From Helicobacter salomonis (GTDB taxonomy: Bacteria; Campylobacterota; Campylobacteria; Campylobacterales; Helicobacteraceae): a DNA stretch of 64,000 bases. Below the pieces are notes generated by a model, which saw nothing but the letters and a program-made list of their open reading frames with translations, made no database searches and had not been told where the DNA came from. This document shows, one piece after another, positions 8,807 to 18,675 of this stretch (position 1 is the first letter of the stretch; every line of letters starts with the position of its first letter). The translations under genes and the position numbers were made by a program. The stretch lies in NCBI RefSeq assembly GCF_017979425.1, contig NZ_JAERIS010000003.1:21775-85774 (forward strand), written 5' to 3'.

Positions 8807-10216
8807 TTAACACCTAGGAATATGGACATTGACCGCTAGACCTCCCAGCGAGGTTTCGCGGTACTTGGCATCAATGGACTTACCTACTTGGAGCATGGTT
8901 AAAATCACCTCATCAAGGCCTACCTTTGCCTGATAACCATCTTCAAGAGCCAAACGCGCCGCAGCAACGGCTTTGATTGAGCCCACGACATTTCTCTCAA
9001 TACATGGAATTTGCACTAACCCGCCCACAGGATCGCAGGTTAAGCCCAAATGGTGCTCCATCGCAATTTCAGCCGCGCTCAAAACTTGGTGCACGTTCCC
9101 GCCCATCACAAAGGCAAAACCCGCTGCTGCCATGGAAGAAGCCGCTCCCACTTCCGCTTGACACCCCGCTTCTGCCCCGCTGATCGAGCCGTTCTTTTTA
9201 TAGAGATAGCCGATGGCACAACATGTAAGCAGAAAATCCACAATTTGCTCTTGAGTAAGGGGTTTAATATGCCTATGGCAGTAAAGAAGCACGGCGGGCA
9301 CTACCCCACAAGAGCCATTCGTAGGGGCTGTAACTACCTTGTTACCGCAGGCATTCTCCTCACTCACAGCACGCGCATACATGGTGATGTAGTCCATCAC
9401 GGCTAAAGGGTCTTGTGGGTTGGAGTGTTTGCTCATGCGCTCTTGAATACTGGGGGCTAGGCGATCCATGCCGATGCAACCGGGCAGGCGTTTTTCCTGG
9501 GCGTGCACCCCACTCTCAAAGCAGGCCAACATCGCCTCATACACTTCCAAACAATAGTTTCTAGCATAATCCTCGCCAAAAAGCGCGCTTTCATGCCTGG
9601 CTACGATGTGGGGGATATGGCAATGGTGCTCTGCACACAGCCCTTCTAGCTCTTTAGCACTATTGAAGTCAAAGGGAGTATGTTTGGCGTGAGTAGGGGT
9701 TGTCTTTTTGTGCTTGAGCTCCTCTTGTGTGTAAATAAAGCCCCCACCCGTAGAATAATAAGTTTTCTCAGCCAGTAAATTCCCCTGGGCATCAAAAGCT
9801 CGCACCACCATGCCATTCTCGTGCAATTCTAAAGCTTTGTTGTCAAATAGAATATCTTTGTGGAAATCAAAGGCAATATCATGGTGCTGGGCCAAAAAAA
9901 TATGCCCTTCTTTGAGAGCCCGTTGCACAATTTCTTGGCGTTGGGCAACGCTCACTTTTTTGGCACTAATCCCACTTAAACCCACTAAACATGCCAAATC
10001 TGTCAAGTGTCCCTTGCCCGTGAGAGCTAGAGAGCCGTGCAAGGTTACGCATGCGCGAGCTGTGCGTTCTAAAACCCCTTCTTCTGCAAGTAAGGCACAG
10101 AAGCGCACGCAGGCATCCATAGGACCTATAGTGTGTGAAGAGCTAGGTCCAATGCCGATTTTAAAAATAGAAGTCATGGATTGTGTATAAACTTCCTGTT
10201 GGGTTTTAATATCCAT
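8807..10216 (-). CDS. sdaA: L-serine dehydratase (iron-sulfur, single chain)
   Basis: Deaminates L-serine to pyruvate and ammonia in the cytoplasm. The 469-residue chain carries both the beta-like N-terminal part (IGIGPSSSHTIGPMDACV) and the alpha-like catalytic part (TAPTNGSCGVVPAVL, SGAEAGCQAEVGAASSMAA, GLTCDPVGGLVQIPC). These contain the cysteines expected to hold the 4Fe-4S cluster. I choose ATG 10216 because AAAGGA lies five bases before it. An ATG at 10222 overlapping the sdaC stop is possible and adds two residues. It forms an operon with sdaC. Serine is a major carbon and energy source in Helicobacter, and pyruvate could feed PpsA. Confidence 0.93.
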   Translation of the reverse strand: MDIKTQQEVYTQSMTSIFKIGIGPSSSHTIGPMDACVRFCALLAEEGVLERTARACVTLHGSLALTGKGHLTDLACLVGLSGISAKKVSVAQRQEIVQRALKEGHIFLAQHHDIAFDFHKDILFDNKALELHENGMVVRAFDAQGNLLAEKTYYSTGGGFIYTQEELKHKKTTPTHAKHTPFDFNSAKELEGLCAEHHCHIPHIVARHESALFGEDYARNYCLEVYEAMLACFESGVHAQEKRLPGCIGMDRLAPSIQERMSKHSNPQDPLAVMDYITMYARAVSEENACGNKVVTAPTNGSCGVVPAVLLYCHRHIKPLTQEQIVDFLLTCCAIGYLYKKNGSISGAEAGCQAEVGAASSMAAAGFAFVMGGNVHQVLSAAEIAMEHHLGLTCDPVGGLVQIPCIERNVVGSIKAVAAARLALEDGYQAKVGLDEVILTMLQVGKSIDAKYRETSLGGLAVNVHIPRC

Positions 10217-10218
10217 GT

Positions 10219-11463
10219 TCATCCTTTGACAAAGAGATCAATTACGGCGTTGAGTACAGTTAACACGCCTACAGCTAAGATAAAGACATCTACCCAAAAG
10301 TTTCTAAAAACTTTCATCGAAGGGATTACATACATTGCCACGATGGGCAGAATAAAAGTGATGGTGGCTAGAGCAGGCCCACCCAAACTCTCAATGAAGC
10401 CCAAAATACTTGGATTGTAGTAGGAAACTAAAATGATGCTAATCCATAAAAACAGGGTTACGGCAATATCAATCTTCCTGTGACAACTAGGCGAGAGCTT
10501 ATCTTTCACCAAGGTTTGCACAACCAATCCCTTTAAGCCCTCTTTAGCACCATAGTAGTGCCCGAAAAAAGAAGTGCTAATGGCCAAGAACGCTACAATG
10601 GGACCCGTATAACCGATAATGGGATTGCCCAATGTGTTAGCAAAATAGCTTAAAATAGGGATATTTTGTTCTCGCGCTTTGATAAAGTCAGCGGGTTCAA
10701 GGCACAGAATGCAGGAGAAAACAAAAAACATAACGAATAGGAGTAAGAGGGAAGTGTTGAGTAACTCGATCTGATTAGTTTTAAAGTGCTTGAGTTCCCC
10801 ATAACGCCTCTCGATCGCTTGAGCAAAGGTAGAGATAATAGCACTATGATTGAAAGAGAAAACTAAAACGGGAAGTGTGAACCAAAGTGCTGAAAAGAAG
10901 CCCCCAAAGCTTGGAATTTCCGTAAGCATGGAAGTTTTCCAGTAGGGTATGAGGTAGAGTGAAAAGACAAATAGGATCAACGCCATAGGGTAGACTAAAG
11001 CATTGGCAACACGCGTAACAATAGTCGTGTTGAAGATCATCACAAAGATCATGCCGCTGACTAAGTGTTCCGCTAAAAAAAAGCGATTATGTTCGAAATA
11101 GTTGAGGCCGAGTTGGTGGGCAAAAAAGGATTCTGCGGTGTTGGTAATCCCTACTCCATAGGCAAGACAAATGGGATAAAAGGTAAAGAAGTAGATAAAG
11201 GTGATGAAAAAACCGGCACTTTTGCCAAAATAAGTCGCTGCATGGGTGATGTCATGGTTGCCAATCGCGTTCACAAAGCGCGCTAGAGCTCGGTGACTAA
11301 GCCAGGTCATAGGAAAGCTCAAGATTGCCATCACTACCACAGGCCAAAAGCCTTGCGCCCCAGCCTTGATGGGTAAGAACAAAATTCCTGCCCCAATCGC
11401 CGTGCCAAACATGGACCACATCCAGCGGATGTCAAAGAGATTTATCCTCTTATCCTTCTCCAT
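10219..11463 (-). CDS. sdaC: Serine transporter (HAAAP family)
   Basis: Inner-membrane amino-acid/proton symporter of the hydroxy/aromatic amino acid permease family, with about 11 membrane spans. The first span carries the typical TAIGAGILFLPIKAG. At 414 residues it matches H. pylori SdaC (HP0133). I place the start at ATG 11463, because AAAGGG lies five bases before it; two upstream GTG codons at 11469 and 11466 would overlap that site. Its stop overlaps the possible first ATG of sdaA by two bases, so uptake and deamination of serine are translationally linked. The 95 bases behind its start carry no recognisable feature. Confidence 0.92.
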   Translation of the reverse strand: MEKDKRINLFDIRWMWSMFGTAIGAGILFLPIKAGAQGFWPVVVMAILSFPMTWLSHRALARFVNAIGNHDITHAATYFGKSAGFFITFIYFFTFYPICLAYGVGITNTAESFFAHQLGLNYFEHNRFFLAEHLVSGMIFVMIFNTTIVTRVANALVYPMALILFVFSLYLIPYWKTSMLTEIPSFGGFFSALWFTLPVLVFSFNHSAIISTFAQAIERRYGELKHFKTNQIELLNTSLLLLFVMFFVFSCILCLEPADFIKAREQNIPILSYFANTLGNPIIGYTGPIVAFLAISTSFFGHYYGAKEGLKGLVVQTLVKDKLSPSCHRKIDIAVTLFLWISIILVSYYNPSILGFIESLGGPALATITFILPIVAMYVIPSMKVFRNFWVDVFILAVGVLTVLNAVIDLFVKG

Positions 11464-11558
11464 CACCACCCTTTTAACGAGATTTTTTCATGCTAACAGA
11501 TTTTCCCCCAGCCTCACAGCATAAATCAAAGACGCTCCACCACCAATGGGTTGAGTGC

Positions 11559-12713
11559 TTAGTATGGTAACTCCACTCTACAAAGAGTCTCGTAAATTTT
11601 CAACAAGTCTTGATGGGGAGCAATATCGTGCACGCGCAAAATACTTGCCCCTCTTTGTAAAGCGATTAAGTGTAAAGCCAAGGTGCCACTTAGGCGATCT
11701 TGCACCTCTCTATCACAAATCTCACCGATACATTTCTTACGACTTGCGCCCACAAGTAGAGGGTAACCAAAATGCAAAAAATGCTCTAAATGCTGGATAA
11801 GGGCTAAGTTTTGTGCAGTGGTTTTGTTAAAGCCTAGACCGATGTCCAAAAGAATACTGTCAATCCCATATGTGCCTAAGCGCTCTAGTTGTGCGCTAAA
11901 AAAGCGATCCATTTCCAAAAAGAGTTGCTTATGGGGCGCAAAATGCTCCATGTCCATAGGCACCCCGTTAGAATGCATCAGCACCACTTGAGCTCTATAG
12001 GCCCTAGCCACTTGGCACATTTGCTCGTCTCTAAAACCATTAACATCGTTGAGTAATTGAAAGCCATGTTGTAGGGCAAAATCAGCCGTCTTAGGATTAT
12101 AGGTATCTATGCTAAAAATGGTGTGTCGGGTTAGGTTGTTAGCTTTGATTTCTAGGCAAATATCTTTAAGACGCACGATTTCTTCTTGTGACTCAAGGCG
12201 TGCGCTAAAAGGGCGCGAGCTGGCCGCGCCAATGTCGATGTAAGCGGTTTTTTGTTCTAAATAGTGATAAATCTTCTCCAAAGCCTGTTGGGTATTGTGG
12301 CGACTCTGGGGGTAAAAACTATCTGGAGTGATGTTGATAATACCCATCAGAGTTGGGTTGCCAAAAACGGGAGATTGAAGATGGGATTCTAACATCTTTG
12401 CCAATCGTTTTAGCCCAAAGGCTTGAGAAGTGCACTTCACACGCAGGCGTTCTAGTTGGTCGTAAGTGCCTACTAAAAGGCATGTATAGGCGGGTTTCTT
12501 GGCTAAAATGCAATCCTTGGGTGTGGCTAATTCAGCCCCTACACGCAAAGCTTCCTGCTTGAGGGTCAGAGCAGCACTTAAAGGCAAATCAGTGATTTTA
12601 AAAGCCAAGAGACGGGCTTTTTGGCTCATGATAGCCTGGCCAACAGGGTGGGGGGTGATGCGCTCTAATTCTAAGGCAAAACTAGATGGAGACATGCGCT
12701 CTAAAAACATCAT
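11559..12713 (-). CDS. folP: Dihydropteroate synthase
   Basis: Condenses 4-aminobenzoate with hydroxymethyl-dihydropterin diphosphate in folate synthesis. The TIM-barrel core runs from about residue 115 to 375 with the signatures LMGIINITPDSFY, YIDIGAASSRPF, LNDVNGF and VGASRKKCIGEI. At 384 residues it is about 100 longer than typical FolP because of an N-terminal extension shared with the H. pylori protein (HP1232). ATG 12713 overlaps the TGA of holB. It is the last gene of a tight minus-strand cluster. Its substrate comes from PabBC at the window start. Confidence 0.92.
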   Translation of the reverse strand: MMFLERMSPSSFALELERITPHPVGQAIMSQKARLLAFKITDLPLSAALTLKQEALRVGAELATPKDCILAKKPAYTCLLVGTYDQLERLRVKCTSQAFGLKRLAKMLESHLQSPVFGNPTLMGIINITPDSFYPQSRHNTQQALEKIYHYLEQKTAYIDIGAASSRPFSARLESQEEIVRLKDICLEIKANNLTRHTIFSIDTYNPKTADFALQHGFQLLNDVNGFRDEQMCQVARAYRAQVVLMHSNGVPMDMEHFAPHKQLFLEMDRFFSAQLERLGTYGIDSILLDIGLGFNKTTAQNLALIQHLEHFLHFGYPLLVGASRKKCIGEICDREVQDRLSGTLALHLIALQRGASILRVHDIAPHQDLLKIYETLCRVELPY

Positions 12714-13333
12714 GTTTCTCTTAGTTCTAACACCCTCAAGAGTAGGGGCAAGAGATTATAACTGGCGCGGTAATACAAAGAATTTGCGCGCATGGCCCGA
12801 TCTATATCCTCGAGCATATCCAAGGGTAAGGAGATGGTGCTTTCTTGCAAAGCGTATAAAAAGGCCTGAATTTGCGCTTTGCCTTCTTCAAGATTGAGAG
12901 GGGTTTTATCTAGGTTTTGTAAGTAAGTGTACACATCGGCTAAAGTGCATGTGTGCAAGTTTAGGGGAAAACGCTCACGGGCGATCTGGGTGCGTCGATC
13001 CTCACAGGTAAGGCGTGAGAGAAGGGTGCTCAACAAGGCGTGTTTGTGCTTGGCAATTAAAACAAAGCGCGTATTAATAGGGGGCTCTTCTAAAATTTTG
13101 AGTAAGGCGTTCTGGGCAAAGACATTGAAGTGGTGCGCGGCGATGATGTAAATTTTCTCCCCCGCATAAGTGAGCACGCAACGACGCTTGATCTCGTGGG
13201 CATGCTCTATCTTGAGCTCATCTTCCACAAATAACTCTACAAAAATGGGAGGTTGCGTGTGTGTGTCCAGTGTTTTTTGATACACTAGAGCTTCTTGTTT
13301 GGGAGCGTTGGCAAGAATTAAAAGATTACTCAT
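12710..13333 (-). CDS. holB: DNA polymerase III delta' subunit-like protein
   Basis: 207 residues, shorter than full delta' (about 330). It shows the AAA+ core region common to clamp-loader subunits: HHFNVFAQNALLKILEEPP and NTRFVLIAKHKHALLSTLLS, which are the sensor and arginine regions of delta'. It corresponds to the short HolB annotated in H. pylori (HP1231). It probably loads the beta clamp together with the delta and tau/gamma subunits. Start and stop both overlap neighbours by four bases (ATGA), so it is translated as part of the folP-lysC cluster. Confidence 0.85.
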   Translation of the reverse strand: MSNLLILANAPKQEALVYQKTLDTHTQPPIFVELFVEDELKIEHAHEIKRRCVLTYAGEKIYIIAAHHFNVFAQNALLKILEEPPINTRFVLIAKHKHALLSTLLSRLTCEDRRTQIARERFPLNLHTCTLADVYTYLQNLDKTPLNLEEGKAQIQAFLYALQESTISLPLDMLEDIDRAMRANSLYYRASYNLLPLLLRVLELRET

Positions 13334-13845
13334 TTGAGCGCTAATTTCCCTAACAAACTTTCAAAGAGGATATTTTCAAAGACTTTATAAAATTGCAGTA
13401 ACTTGAGATCGCACATGGGATCCAACGAGCTTAGAAGTGCCCCTGGACCATCAAGCAACCACAAAAAGTGGTCCTTGCTAGAAATGAGTTCGCTTAATAC
13501 TCCTTCTTTGCCCACATACCAAAATATATAGTTTTGATAGGTCAAATCCAAGAGATGGCGAATCAAGGAAAATTCTTGTGTATCCTGTAAGAGGGATGCA
13601 AATCCAGACAACCCATCCACAATAGGCACTAGAGGGCGTAACTTTTGCGCGTTCAAGTGGGCAAAAACATAGTGTTTAAACCACAAGCGCTCTGTATCCA
13701 CACATAGAAGCACACTGCCACCCTCTAACACATGGCGGATACTATGGCTAAAATTAGCCCAATCATAAGACTCTAGCCATGGGCAGTCTAACATAGCATG
13801 TTGCTCTTGAAGAATTTGGTGTGCTCGACGCACTAGCTCCATCAC
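13330..13845 (-). CDS. Conserved Helicobacter protein of unknown function (HP1230-like)
   Basis: 171 residues, soluble and acidic, no signal peptide. I recognise no domain. It lies between lysC and holB with four-base overlaps on both sides, the same place as HP1230 in H. pylori. That conserved position supports a real gene but says little of its job. Tryptophan- and leucine-rich segments such as MLDCPWLESYDWANF and DHFLWLLDGPGALL suggest a compact globular fold. Confidence 0.8.
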   Translation of the reverse strand: MMELVRRAHQILQEQHAMLDCPWLESYDWANFSHSIRHVLEGGSVLLCVDTERLWFKHYVFAHLNAQKLRPLVPIVDGLSGFASLLQDTQEFSLIRHLLDLTYQNYIFWYVGKEGVLSELISSKDHFLWLLDGPGALLSSLDPMCDLKLLQFYKVFENILFESLLGKLALK

Positions 13846-15044
13846 AAAGCCAATTTAAACGCTTCGTGCAAGGTTTTGAGGGCGAGCTCCGCTAGAGAAA
13901 CCTCTACGATCACCGAAATTTTGATTTCGCTCGTGCTGATCATCAAAATATTGATATTTTCTTTAGCTAAGGCTTTAAAGGCAGCACTGGCGATGCCTGA
14001 ATGCGAGCGCATGCCCACACCCACCACAGATACCTTGGCTACCTGGCGATCGCATTCGACTGAGCCAATATCACGCACATTCTTAAGAACTTGCTGACAA
14101 ATCTCTACATCCCCTTCGGGCAAAGTGAAATTAATATTGGTCTTACCATTTTTGCCAATGGTCTGCACGATCATGTCAATATTGAGTTTAGCCTCTGCTA
14201 GCAATCCAAAAATTTCTCCAGCAATACCCGGATAATCACAGGCATCGATGATATTCACGCGTGCCTGATCTTTATCTAGGGCGATCCCGCTCACAATGGG
14301 TTTTTCCACAATTTGCTCCTCTGAGGTGATGAGAGTTCCAGGGTTATCATTAAAGGAATTGCGTGTGATCAAGGGGATACTATACTTTTTGGCTAACTCC
14401 ACAGAGCGGTTAAAAAGTACCTTAGCCCCCATGGAGGCTAATTCTAACATTTCATCATAGCTGATTTGGGCGATTTTGCGGGCTTGAGGCACAATGCGCG
14501 GGTCGGTGGTATAAATGCCATCTACATCGGTGTAAATCTCACAAAGTTGGGCGCGTAAGGCTCCCGCCAACGCCACCGCACTTAAGTCGCTCCCGCCCCT
14601 GCCCAGGGTGGTGATTTCTCCGCTCTTGCTTACCCCTTGAAAACCCGCCACAACAACGACAAAATTCTGTGCCAAGAGGTCCTGGATACGGGCGGTGTCA
14701 ATCTCTAAAATTTGTGCGCACATGAAGTGCGTGTCGGTTAAAATCCCTGCATCTCTACCACTCAGTGAATAAGCCTTTTGCCCAAGAGACTCTAAGGCAA
14801 TGGCTAAGAGAGCGCTGGAAATTTGTTCCCCGCTGCTCAATAGCCGATCCATCTCACGCCGATTGAGTCTATTGCCAAAACAATGGGCCAGCTCCAACAA
14901 ATCGTCCGTGGTGTCCCCCATAGCTGAAACCACCACCACCACATCTTCAAAAAGAGCCTTGCTGGCTATCACTCTTTGAGCTACAGCTTGAATACGAGCA
15001 CAATTCCCCACACTTGTGCCCCCAAATTTCTGCACTACCAGCAC
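13842..15044 (-). CDS. lysC: Aspartate kinase
   Basis: Phosphorylates aspartate, the first step to lysine (and diaminopimelate for peptidoglycan), methionine and threonine. The 400-residue chain has the kinase core (VVQKFGGTSVGN at the N terminus, TTLGRGGSDLSAVALA near 152, TDVDGIYTTDPR near 172) and two ACT regulatory domains from about 265 on (GEIFGLLAEAKLNIDMI; MRSHSGIASAAFKALA). Feedback control by lysine or threonine is therefore likely. Start is GTG directly after the rppH stop, with AAGGG nine bases upstream. Confidence 0.94.
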   Translation of the reverse strand: MLVVQKFGGTSVGNCARIQAVAQRVIASKALFEDVVVVVSAMGDTTDDLLELAHCFGNRLNRREMDRLLSSGEQISSALLAIALESLGQKAYSLSGRDAGILTDTHFMCAQILEIDTARIQDLLAQNFVVVVAGFQGVSKSGEITTLGRGGSDLSAVALAGALRAQLCEIYTDVDGIYTTDPRIVPQARKIAQISYDEMLELASMGAKVLFNRSVELAKKYSIPLITRNSFNDNPGTLITSEEQIVEKPIVSGIALDKDQARVNIIDACDYPGIAGEIFGLLAEAKLNIDMIVQTIGKNGKTNINFTLPEGDVEICQQVLKNVRDIGSVECDRQVAKVSVVGVGMRSHSGIASAAFKALAKENINILMISTSEIKISVIVEVSLAELALKTLHEAFKLAL

Positions 15045-15515
15045 CTACAAATACCCTTGCTGCTTAAAATAACCGATAACCTGGCGATAAACTTGCCGTT
15101 TGAAGTGAACCACCTTAGAGAAAAGCTCCCTAGGCTTGACGAATTCGTAGCGATCAAACTCTGGAGAAGGCGTTTTGACATTCACCAAAGTGTTGTTCTT
15201 AAGGCGCACCAAAAAATAACGCTGCTTCTGCCCATCAAAGGGATAAAGTTTCTTGGTCATCGTAGGGGGAAAATCGTAAGCGATCCACTTAGGGTATTCG
15301 GCGATAACCTCTACCGCATCTGTACCGATTTCCTCCAACAACTCACGATACAAAGCCTTTATTGGGGTCTCACCCTGATCAATCCCCCCTTGAGGGAACT
15401 GCCAGGCCCCTTGTATATCAATGCGCTGCGCGATAAAAAACTCACAATCCCTAGGATAGCAAGATGAAAGCACGACAGCGGCCACATTGGGACGATAGCT
15501 CTTTTGAGCCTCCAT
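15045..15515 (-). CDS. rppH: RNA pyrophosphohydrolase (Nudix)
   Basis: Removes pyrophosphate from the 5' end of transcripts and so starts their decay. The 156-residue protein has a complete Nudix box beginning [16 protein letters not shown] and continuing LLEEIG (about residues 42-63), with GAWQFPQ just before it, as in NudH/RppH. H. pylori HP1228 (RppH) is the counterpart by position and length. It heads the minus-strand cluster rppH-lysC-(HP1230)-holB-folP. AAGGA lies near the ATG (CATATGGAAAGGACTGCACATG). Confidence 0.92.
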   Translation of the reverse strand: MEAQKSYRPNVAAVVLSSCYPRDCEFFIAQRIDIQGAWQFPQGGIDQGETPIKALYRELLEEIGTDAVEVIAEYPKWIAYDFPPTMTKKLYPFDGQKQRYFLVRLKNNTLVNVKTPSPEFDRYEFVKPRELFSKVVHFKRQVYRQVIGYFKQQGYL

Positions 15516-15610
15516 GTGCAGTCCTTTCCATATGCCACAAGGGCACTAAGCTAAGGAATTATAGCACACAGCCCTAAAGCGTACATAAAACCACCTCCCG
15601 ACAAGGCTAT

Positions 15611-15913
15611 CTATTTTTTGAGAGTGGGGATGTATTTCGCCAACGCATCGATGTCTGCATCACTGAGATTCTTGGCCTGGCTATGCATGATTGCCCCTGA
15701 ACCATAACGATTGAGAGAGCCCGCCTTGTAGCCCATCAAATCCTCTTTAATCTGTGCACTATCCAGGGTATTGACCACATGCCCTTTTCCAAATGCCTTT
15801 CTATCCATGGCAGCCCCGTGACAACCAGCACACTTCTTGACTAGCACCGCCGGGTCAGCCGCCCAAAGTAAACTCAATCCAGTAACCGCCCCCAACAGAA
15901 TCGCCCTTTTCAT
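15611..15913 (-). CDS. Cytochrome c553
   Basis: Small periplasmic class I c-type cytochrome, probably the electron donor to the cbb3 oxidase. It has 100 residues with a signal peptide (MKRAILLGAVTGLSLLWAA), the haem-binding CAGCH at about 28-32 and the distal methionine in GAIMHSQAKNLS. AAGGAG precedes the ATG at 15913. It is single and divergent from hemW; the 54 bases between them must hold both promoters. It corresponds to HP1227. Confidence 0.93.
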   Translation of the reverse strand: MKRAILLGAVTGLSLLWAADPAVLVKKCAGCHGAAMDRKAFGKGHVVNTLDSAQIKEDLMGYKAGSLNRYGSGAIMHSQAKNLSDADIDALAKYIPTLKK

Positions 15914-15967
15914 AGCCAGCTCCTTACCAAAAATATGCCATAATGGTATTATTTCAAGGATTAAGCT

Positions 15968-17029
15968 ATGCTTAAAACTAGCTCCATTTTCCCTAGAAGT
16001 CTATATATCCACATTCCTTTCTGTCAAAGTAAATGCGGTTATTGTGCCTTTAATTCTTTCAGCGGGTTGGAAACCTTAAGAGAATCCTATGTGGAAGCGC
16101 TTTGTCAAGACCTAAGAGCCTCGCTAAAAGGGGATTGTCTACAATCAATTTTCATAGGAGGAGGCACACCCAATATGCTCGATGCCAGGTGTTATGAAAA
16201 AATTTTTAACACTATTGTAGATTGTGCGCATTTAAGTCCTCACATTGAAATCACATTGGAGGCTAATCCTGATTTGGTCTCGTTGGAGTGGTGTGCTGCA
16301 CTCAAAAGTCTAGGCATGAATCGCCTATCTGTTGGGGTGCAAAGTTTCTTTGAACCTAAATTACACTTCCTGCAACGCGATCACACACCTAAAAATGTCT
16401 ATACAGCCCTAGAGTACGCCCAGAAAAGTGCGATCGAACATTTAAGTGTCGATCTCATTTACAATACACCCTTAGATACACCTCAAAGTTTAGAAAAAGA
16501 AGTGGCGTTGGCTAGTACATTACCTATTGATCATCTCTCGGCTTATAGTTTGACTTTGGAAGACAATACCAGACTGGCAAAAACATCCCCTAAGGTTCTC
16601 CCTGAATTGGATATCTCCATGCGCGCCATGTTGCACGCACAGGGTTTTGAACAATATGAAGTTTCCAATTATGCCCGTAACTACAAAGTTAAGCATAATT
16701 TACATTATTGGAGTGGCTTAGAATACATTGGGTGCGGGGCAGGAGCCGTGGGACGCGTGGGAAAGGCGCGTCTTTACAAGCTTAAAGATGTAAAAGCCTA
16801 TATTGCCAATCCTTTGCACGCACGCACGGAACAACTGAGCAACAAAGACTTGGACTTTGAAGCGGTATTTTTAGGTTTGCGGTGCATATTGGGAGTGTCG
16901 ACAAGTCTCTTAAAGGCTGAAAAAATGGAAACAATGTTGAACGAAAGCATATGCTACCAAAGAGGCGACCGCCTCGTAGCCAAGGATTTTTTCCTAGCCG
17001 ATGAGATTGCCCTGTGGCTGAGCCACTAG
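15968..17029 (+). CDS. hemW: Radical SAM haem chaperone HemW (HemN-like)
   Basis: 353 residues. The radical-SAM motif is PFCQSKCGYCAFNSF: Cys-x3-Cys-x2-Cys followed by AF, as in HemW, rather than the CxC of true coproporphyrinogen dehydrogenase HemN. Further family marks are SIFIGGGTPNML, ITLEANPD, NRLSVGVQSF and HNLHYWSGLEYIGCGAGA. HemW binds haem and is thought to insert it into respiratory enzymes, which fits its place beside cytochrome c553. It corresponds to HP1226, once called an oxygen-independent coproporphyrinogen oxidase. AAGGA lies at 15956-15960. Confidence 0.9.
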   Translation: MLKTSSIFPRSLYIHIPFCQSKCGYCAFNSFSGLETLRESYVEALCQDLRASLKGDCLQSIFIGGGTPNMLDARCYEKIFNTIVDCAHLSPHIEITLEANPDLVSLEWCAALKSLGMNRLSVGVQSFFEPKLHFLQRDHTPKNVYTALEYAQKSAIEHLSVDLIYNTPLDTPQSLEKEVALASTLPIDHLSAYSLTLEDNTRLAKTSPKVLPELDISMRAMLHAQGFEQYEVSNYARNYKVKHNLHYWSGLEYIGCGAGAVGRVGKARLYKLKDVKAYIANPLHARTEQLSNKDLDFEAVFLGLRCILGVSTSLLKAEKMETMLNESICYQRGDRLVAKDFFLADEIALWLSH

Positions 17030-17039
17030 GACAATGTCT

Positions 17040-18581
17040 CTAAGTTAAAAGACGGAGGATGTTCTGTTGTACGGTGTTAGCTTGGCTCATCGCATAGCTA
17101 CCAGATTGTGCCAAGATGTTATTTTTGCTGAAGTTGGCACTTTCTTGAGCGAAATCTACATCTCTGATTTGTGACTCAGCCGCTTTCACATTCACTTGAG
17201 TGATTGTGATATTGTTCACGGTGCTCACCATTTGGTTTTGCACAGAACCCAAGTCAGAGCGCACTTTATCGAGCATTTTTTGTGCAGACTCGGCAATATC
17301 CATAACAACCATTGCTCCACGCAAAGTGGTTACTCCAGAGCCCAAAGTGAGGTTCTCAGAGGCTAGGGTTTTGTTATAGTTGGCCCCAGAAGCTGAACGC
17401 ACCGCCTGGTTAAATTCGCCCAACACATCTCTAAGGTTAACAGTGGTGCTCGCCGCTGTTCCTTTGGCAAAACCGATGGCGGCATAGCCCGCGGATGCAC
17501 TTACATTGGCCCCGGAAACCACCAAGATATCTCTAGCATCTTGACGCACTAAAGAGAGACGACCGAAGTTTACAGAACCCTGAGTGATATTTTGTCCGCC
17601 ATTAAGGGTGCTCAAAGCCAAGCCCTGAGCGTCTACATTGGTAGCATTTGCCTTGATATCGATTCCGCGTCCATCAATGCTGCGCAAATTCAAGCGACCC
17701 ACAGAATCGGTGTAAGCTTCCACACCTGTCTGAGCTGTTACTGCATTCAAAGCAGCGACCAAACGCCCATCGCTATCGTTCTTCTTGATACCAAGAATAT
17801 TCCCAATCTGAACCCCATTCACGGACAGGCTACTCAAACTCCCTGATTTGATCGCACCATCAGAAGTTGTGATCACATTGGCAGTCGCACGCACCCCAGT
17901 AGCATTGGAATTCTTATTGATAACCTCTGCCAACACACCAAGCCCGGTGCCCGCACTTGTTGAGATTTTCACACTCTCCAAAGAGACATCATGCACCCCA
18001 TCAACTTGCTTGAAAGTGAGAGCCACCTCACCTGATGCAGTGATATTCTGTCCGGTGGCAATCTTAACCTGACCAATTTTGTCTGAAGTAGCAGCTCCGA
18101 TACTAGCCTTAATGGTTTCGTTAGAATACGCACCCACTTGGAATTCTTTATTAGAAAATGAACCGGATAACAACGCCTGTCCGTTATAGGATGTTGTATT
18201 GCCGATATTGTCCAAGCTTTGGATCAAGCGCACGATATCCGCTTGGAGTGCTTTCCTAGACTGGGTATTCTGCCCATCCTGAGCTGCCTGAGTCGCTTTC
18301 ACCTTAATAGTATCTAGGATTTTGATTTGTTCATCCATTGCTTTATCTGCGATCTGGATAATCCCCATACCATCATTGGTGTTCGAAATAGCCTGTCCCA
18401 AACTCTTTGCTTGTGAGCGTAAAGAATCCGCGATAGTCATCCCTGATGCGTCGTCGGCTGCCTTGTTGATACGCAAACCCGAACTCAAGCGTTCAAGCGA
18501 CTCTTTCAAGTCGCGTTGTGTAACCAATCCCACGGCGTGGGCGTTCAACGCATTGATGTTCGTATTGACCTGAAATGCCAT
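17040..18581 (-). CDS. flaA: Major flagellin FlaA
   Basis: 513 residues. The conserved N terminus [15 protein letters not shown] and [20 protein letters not shown] and the C terminus [24 protein letters not shown] to [12 protein letters not shown] form the D0/D1 helices. The middle resembles FlaA of H. pylori ([29 protein letters not shown]) far more than FlaB. It is exported by the flagellar type III system and, as in other Helicobacter, probably glycosylated with pseudaminic acid. AAGGAG lies before the ATG, and a sigma28-like promoter is found upstream. It stands alone, so its abundance is set by that promoter. Confidence 0.95.
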   Translation of the reverse strand: MAFQVNTNINALNAHAVGLVTQRDLKESLERLSSGLRINKAADDASGMTIADSLRSQAKSLGQAISNTNDGMGIIQIADKAMDEQIKILDTIKVKATQAAQDGQNTQSRKALQADIVRLIQSLDNIGNTTSYNGQALLSGSFSNKEFQVGAYSNETIKASIGAATSDKIGQVKIATGQNITASGEVALTFKQVDGVHDVSLESVKISTSAGTGLGVLAEVINKNSNATGVRATANVITTSDGAIKSGSLSSLSVNGVQIGNILGIKKNDSDGRLVAALNAVTAQTGVEAYTDSVGRLNLRSIDGRGIDIKANATNVDAQGLALSTLNGGQNITQGSVNFGRLSLVRQDARDILVVSGANVSASAGYAAIGFAKGTAASTTVNLRDVLGEFNQAVRSASGANYNKTLASENLTLGSGVTTLRGAMVVMDIAESAQKMLDKVRSDLGSVQNQMVSTVNNITITQVNVKAAESQIRDVDFAQESANFSKNNILAQSGSYAMSQANTVQQNILRLLT

Positions 18582-18631
18582 ACTAACTCCTTGTTATTTT
18601 AACCTAAAGCATCCTTGCTCTAGTTTTTCTA

Positions 18632-18658
18632 ATATCGGCCATAATTTTGAATTGTAAA
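18632..18658 (-). promoter_or_regulatory. Sigma28 (FliA) promoter of flaA
   Basis: On the minus strand GCCGATAT (18639-18632) matches the FliA -10 GCCGATAA at seven of eight bases. TTTACA (18658-18653) lies 13 bases before it as a possible -35. The start codon is 51 bases downstream of the -10. This agrees with late-class flagellar control of flaA in Helicobacter. Confidence 0.75.
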
Positions 18659-18675
18659 CTCCCCCACCTGAACTT

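Noticed and set aside
17040..18581. Assignment as FlaB rather than FlaA
   Set aside because: The [10 protein letters not shown] start, the central [11 protein letters not shown] and the sigma28-like promoter fit FlaA; FlaB starts MSFRINTNI and depends on sigma54.
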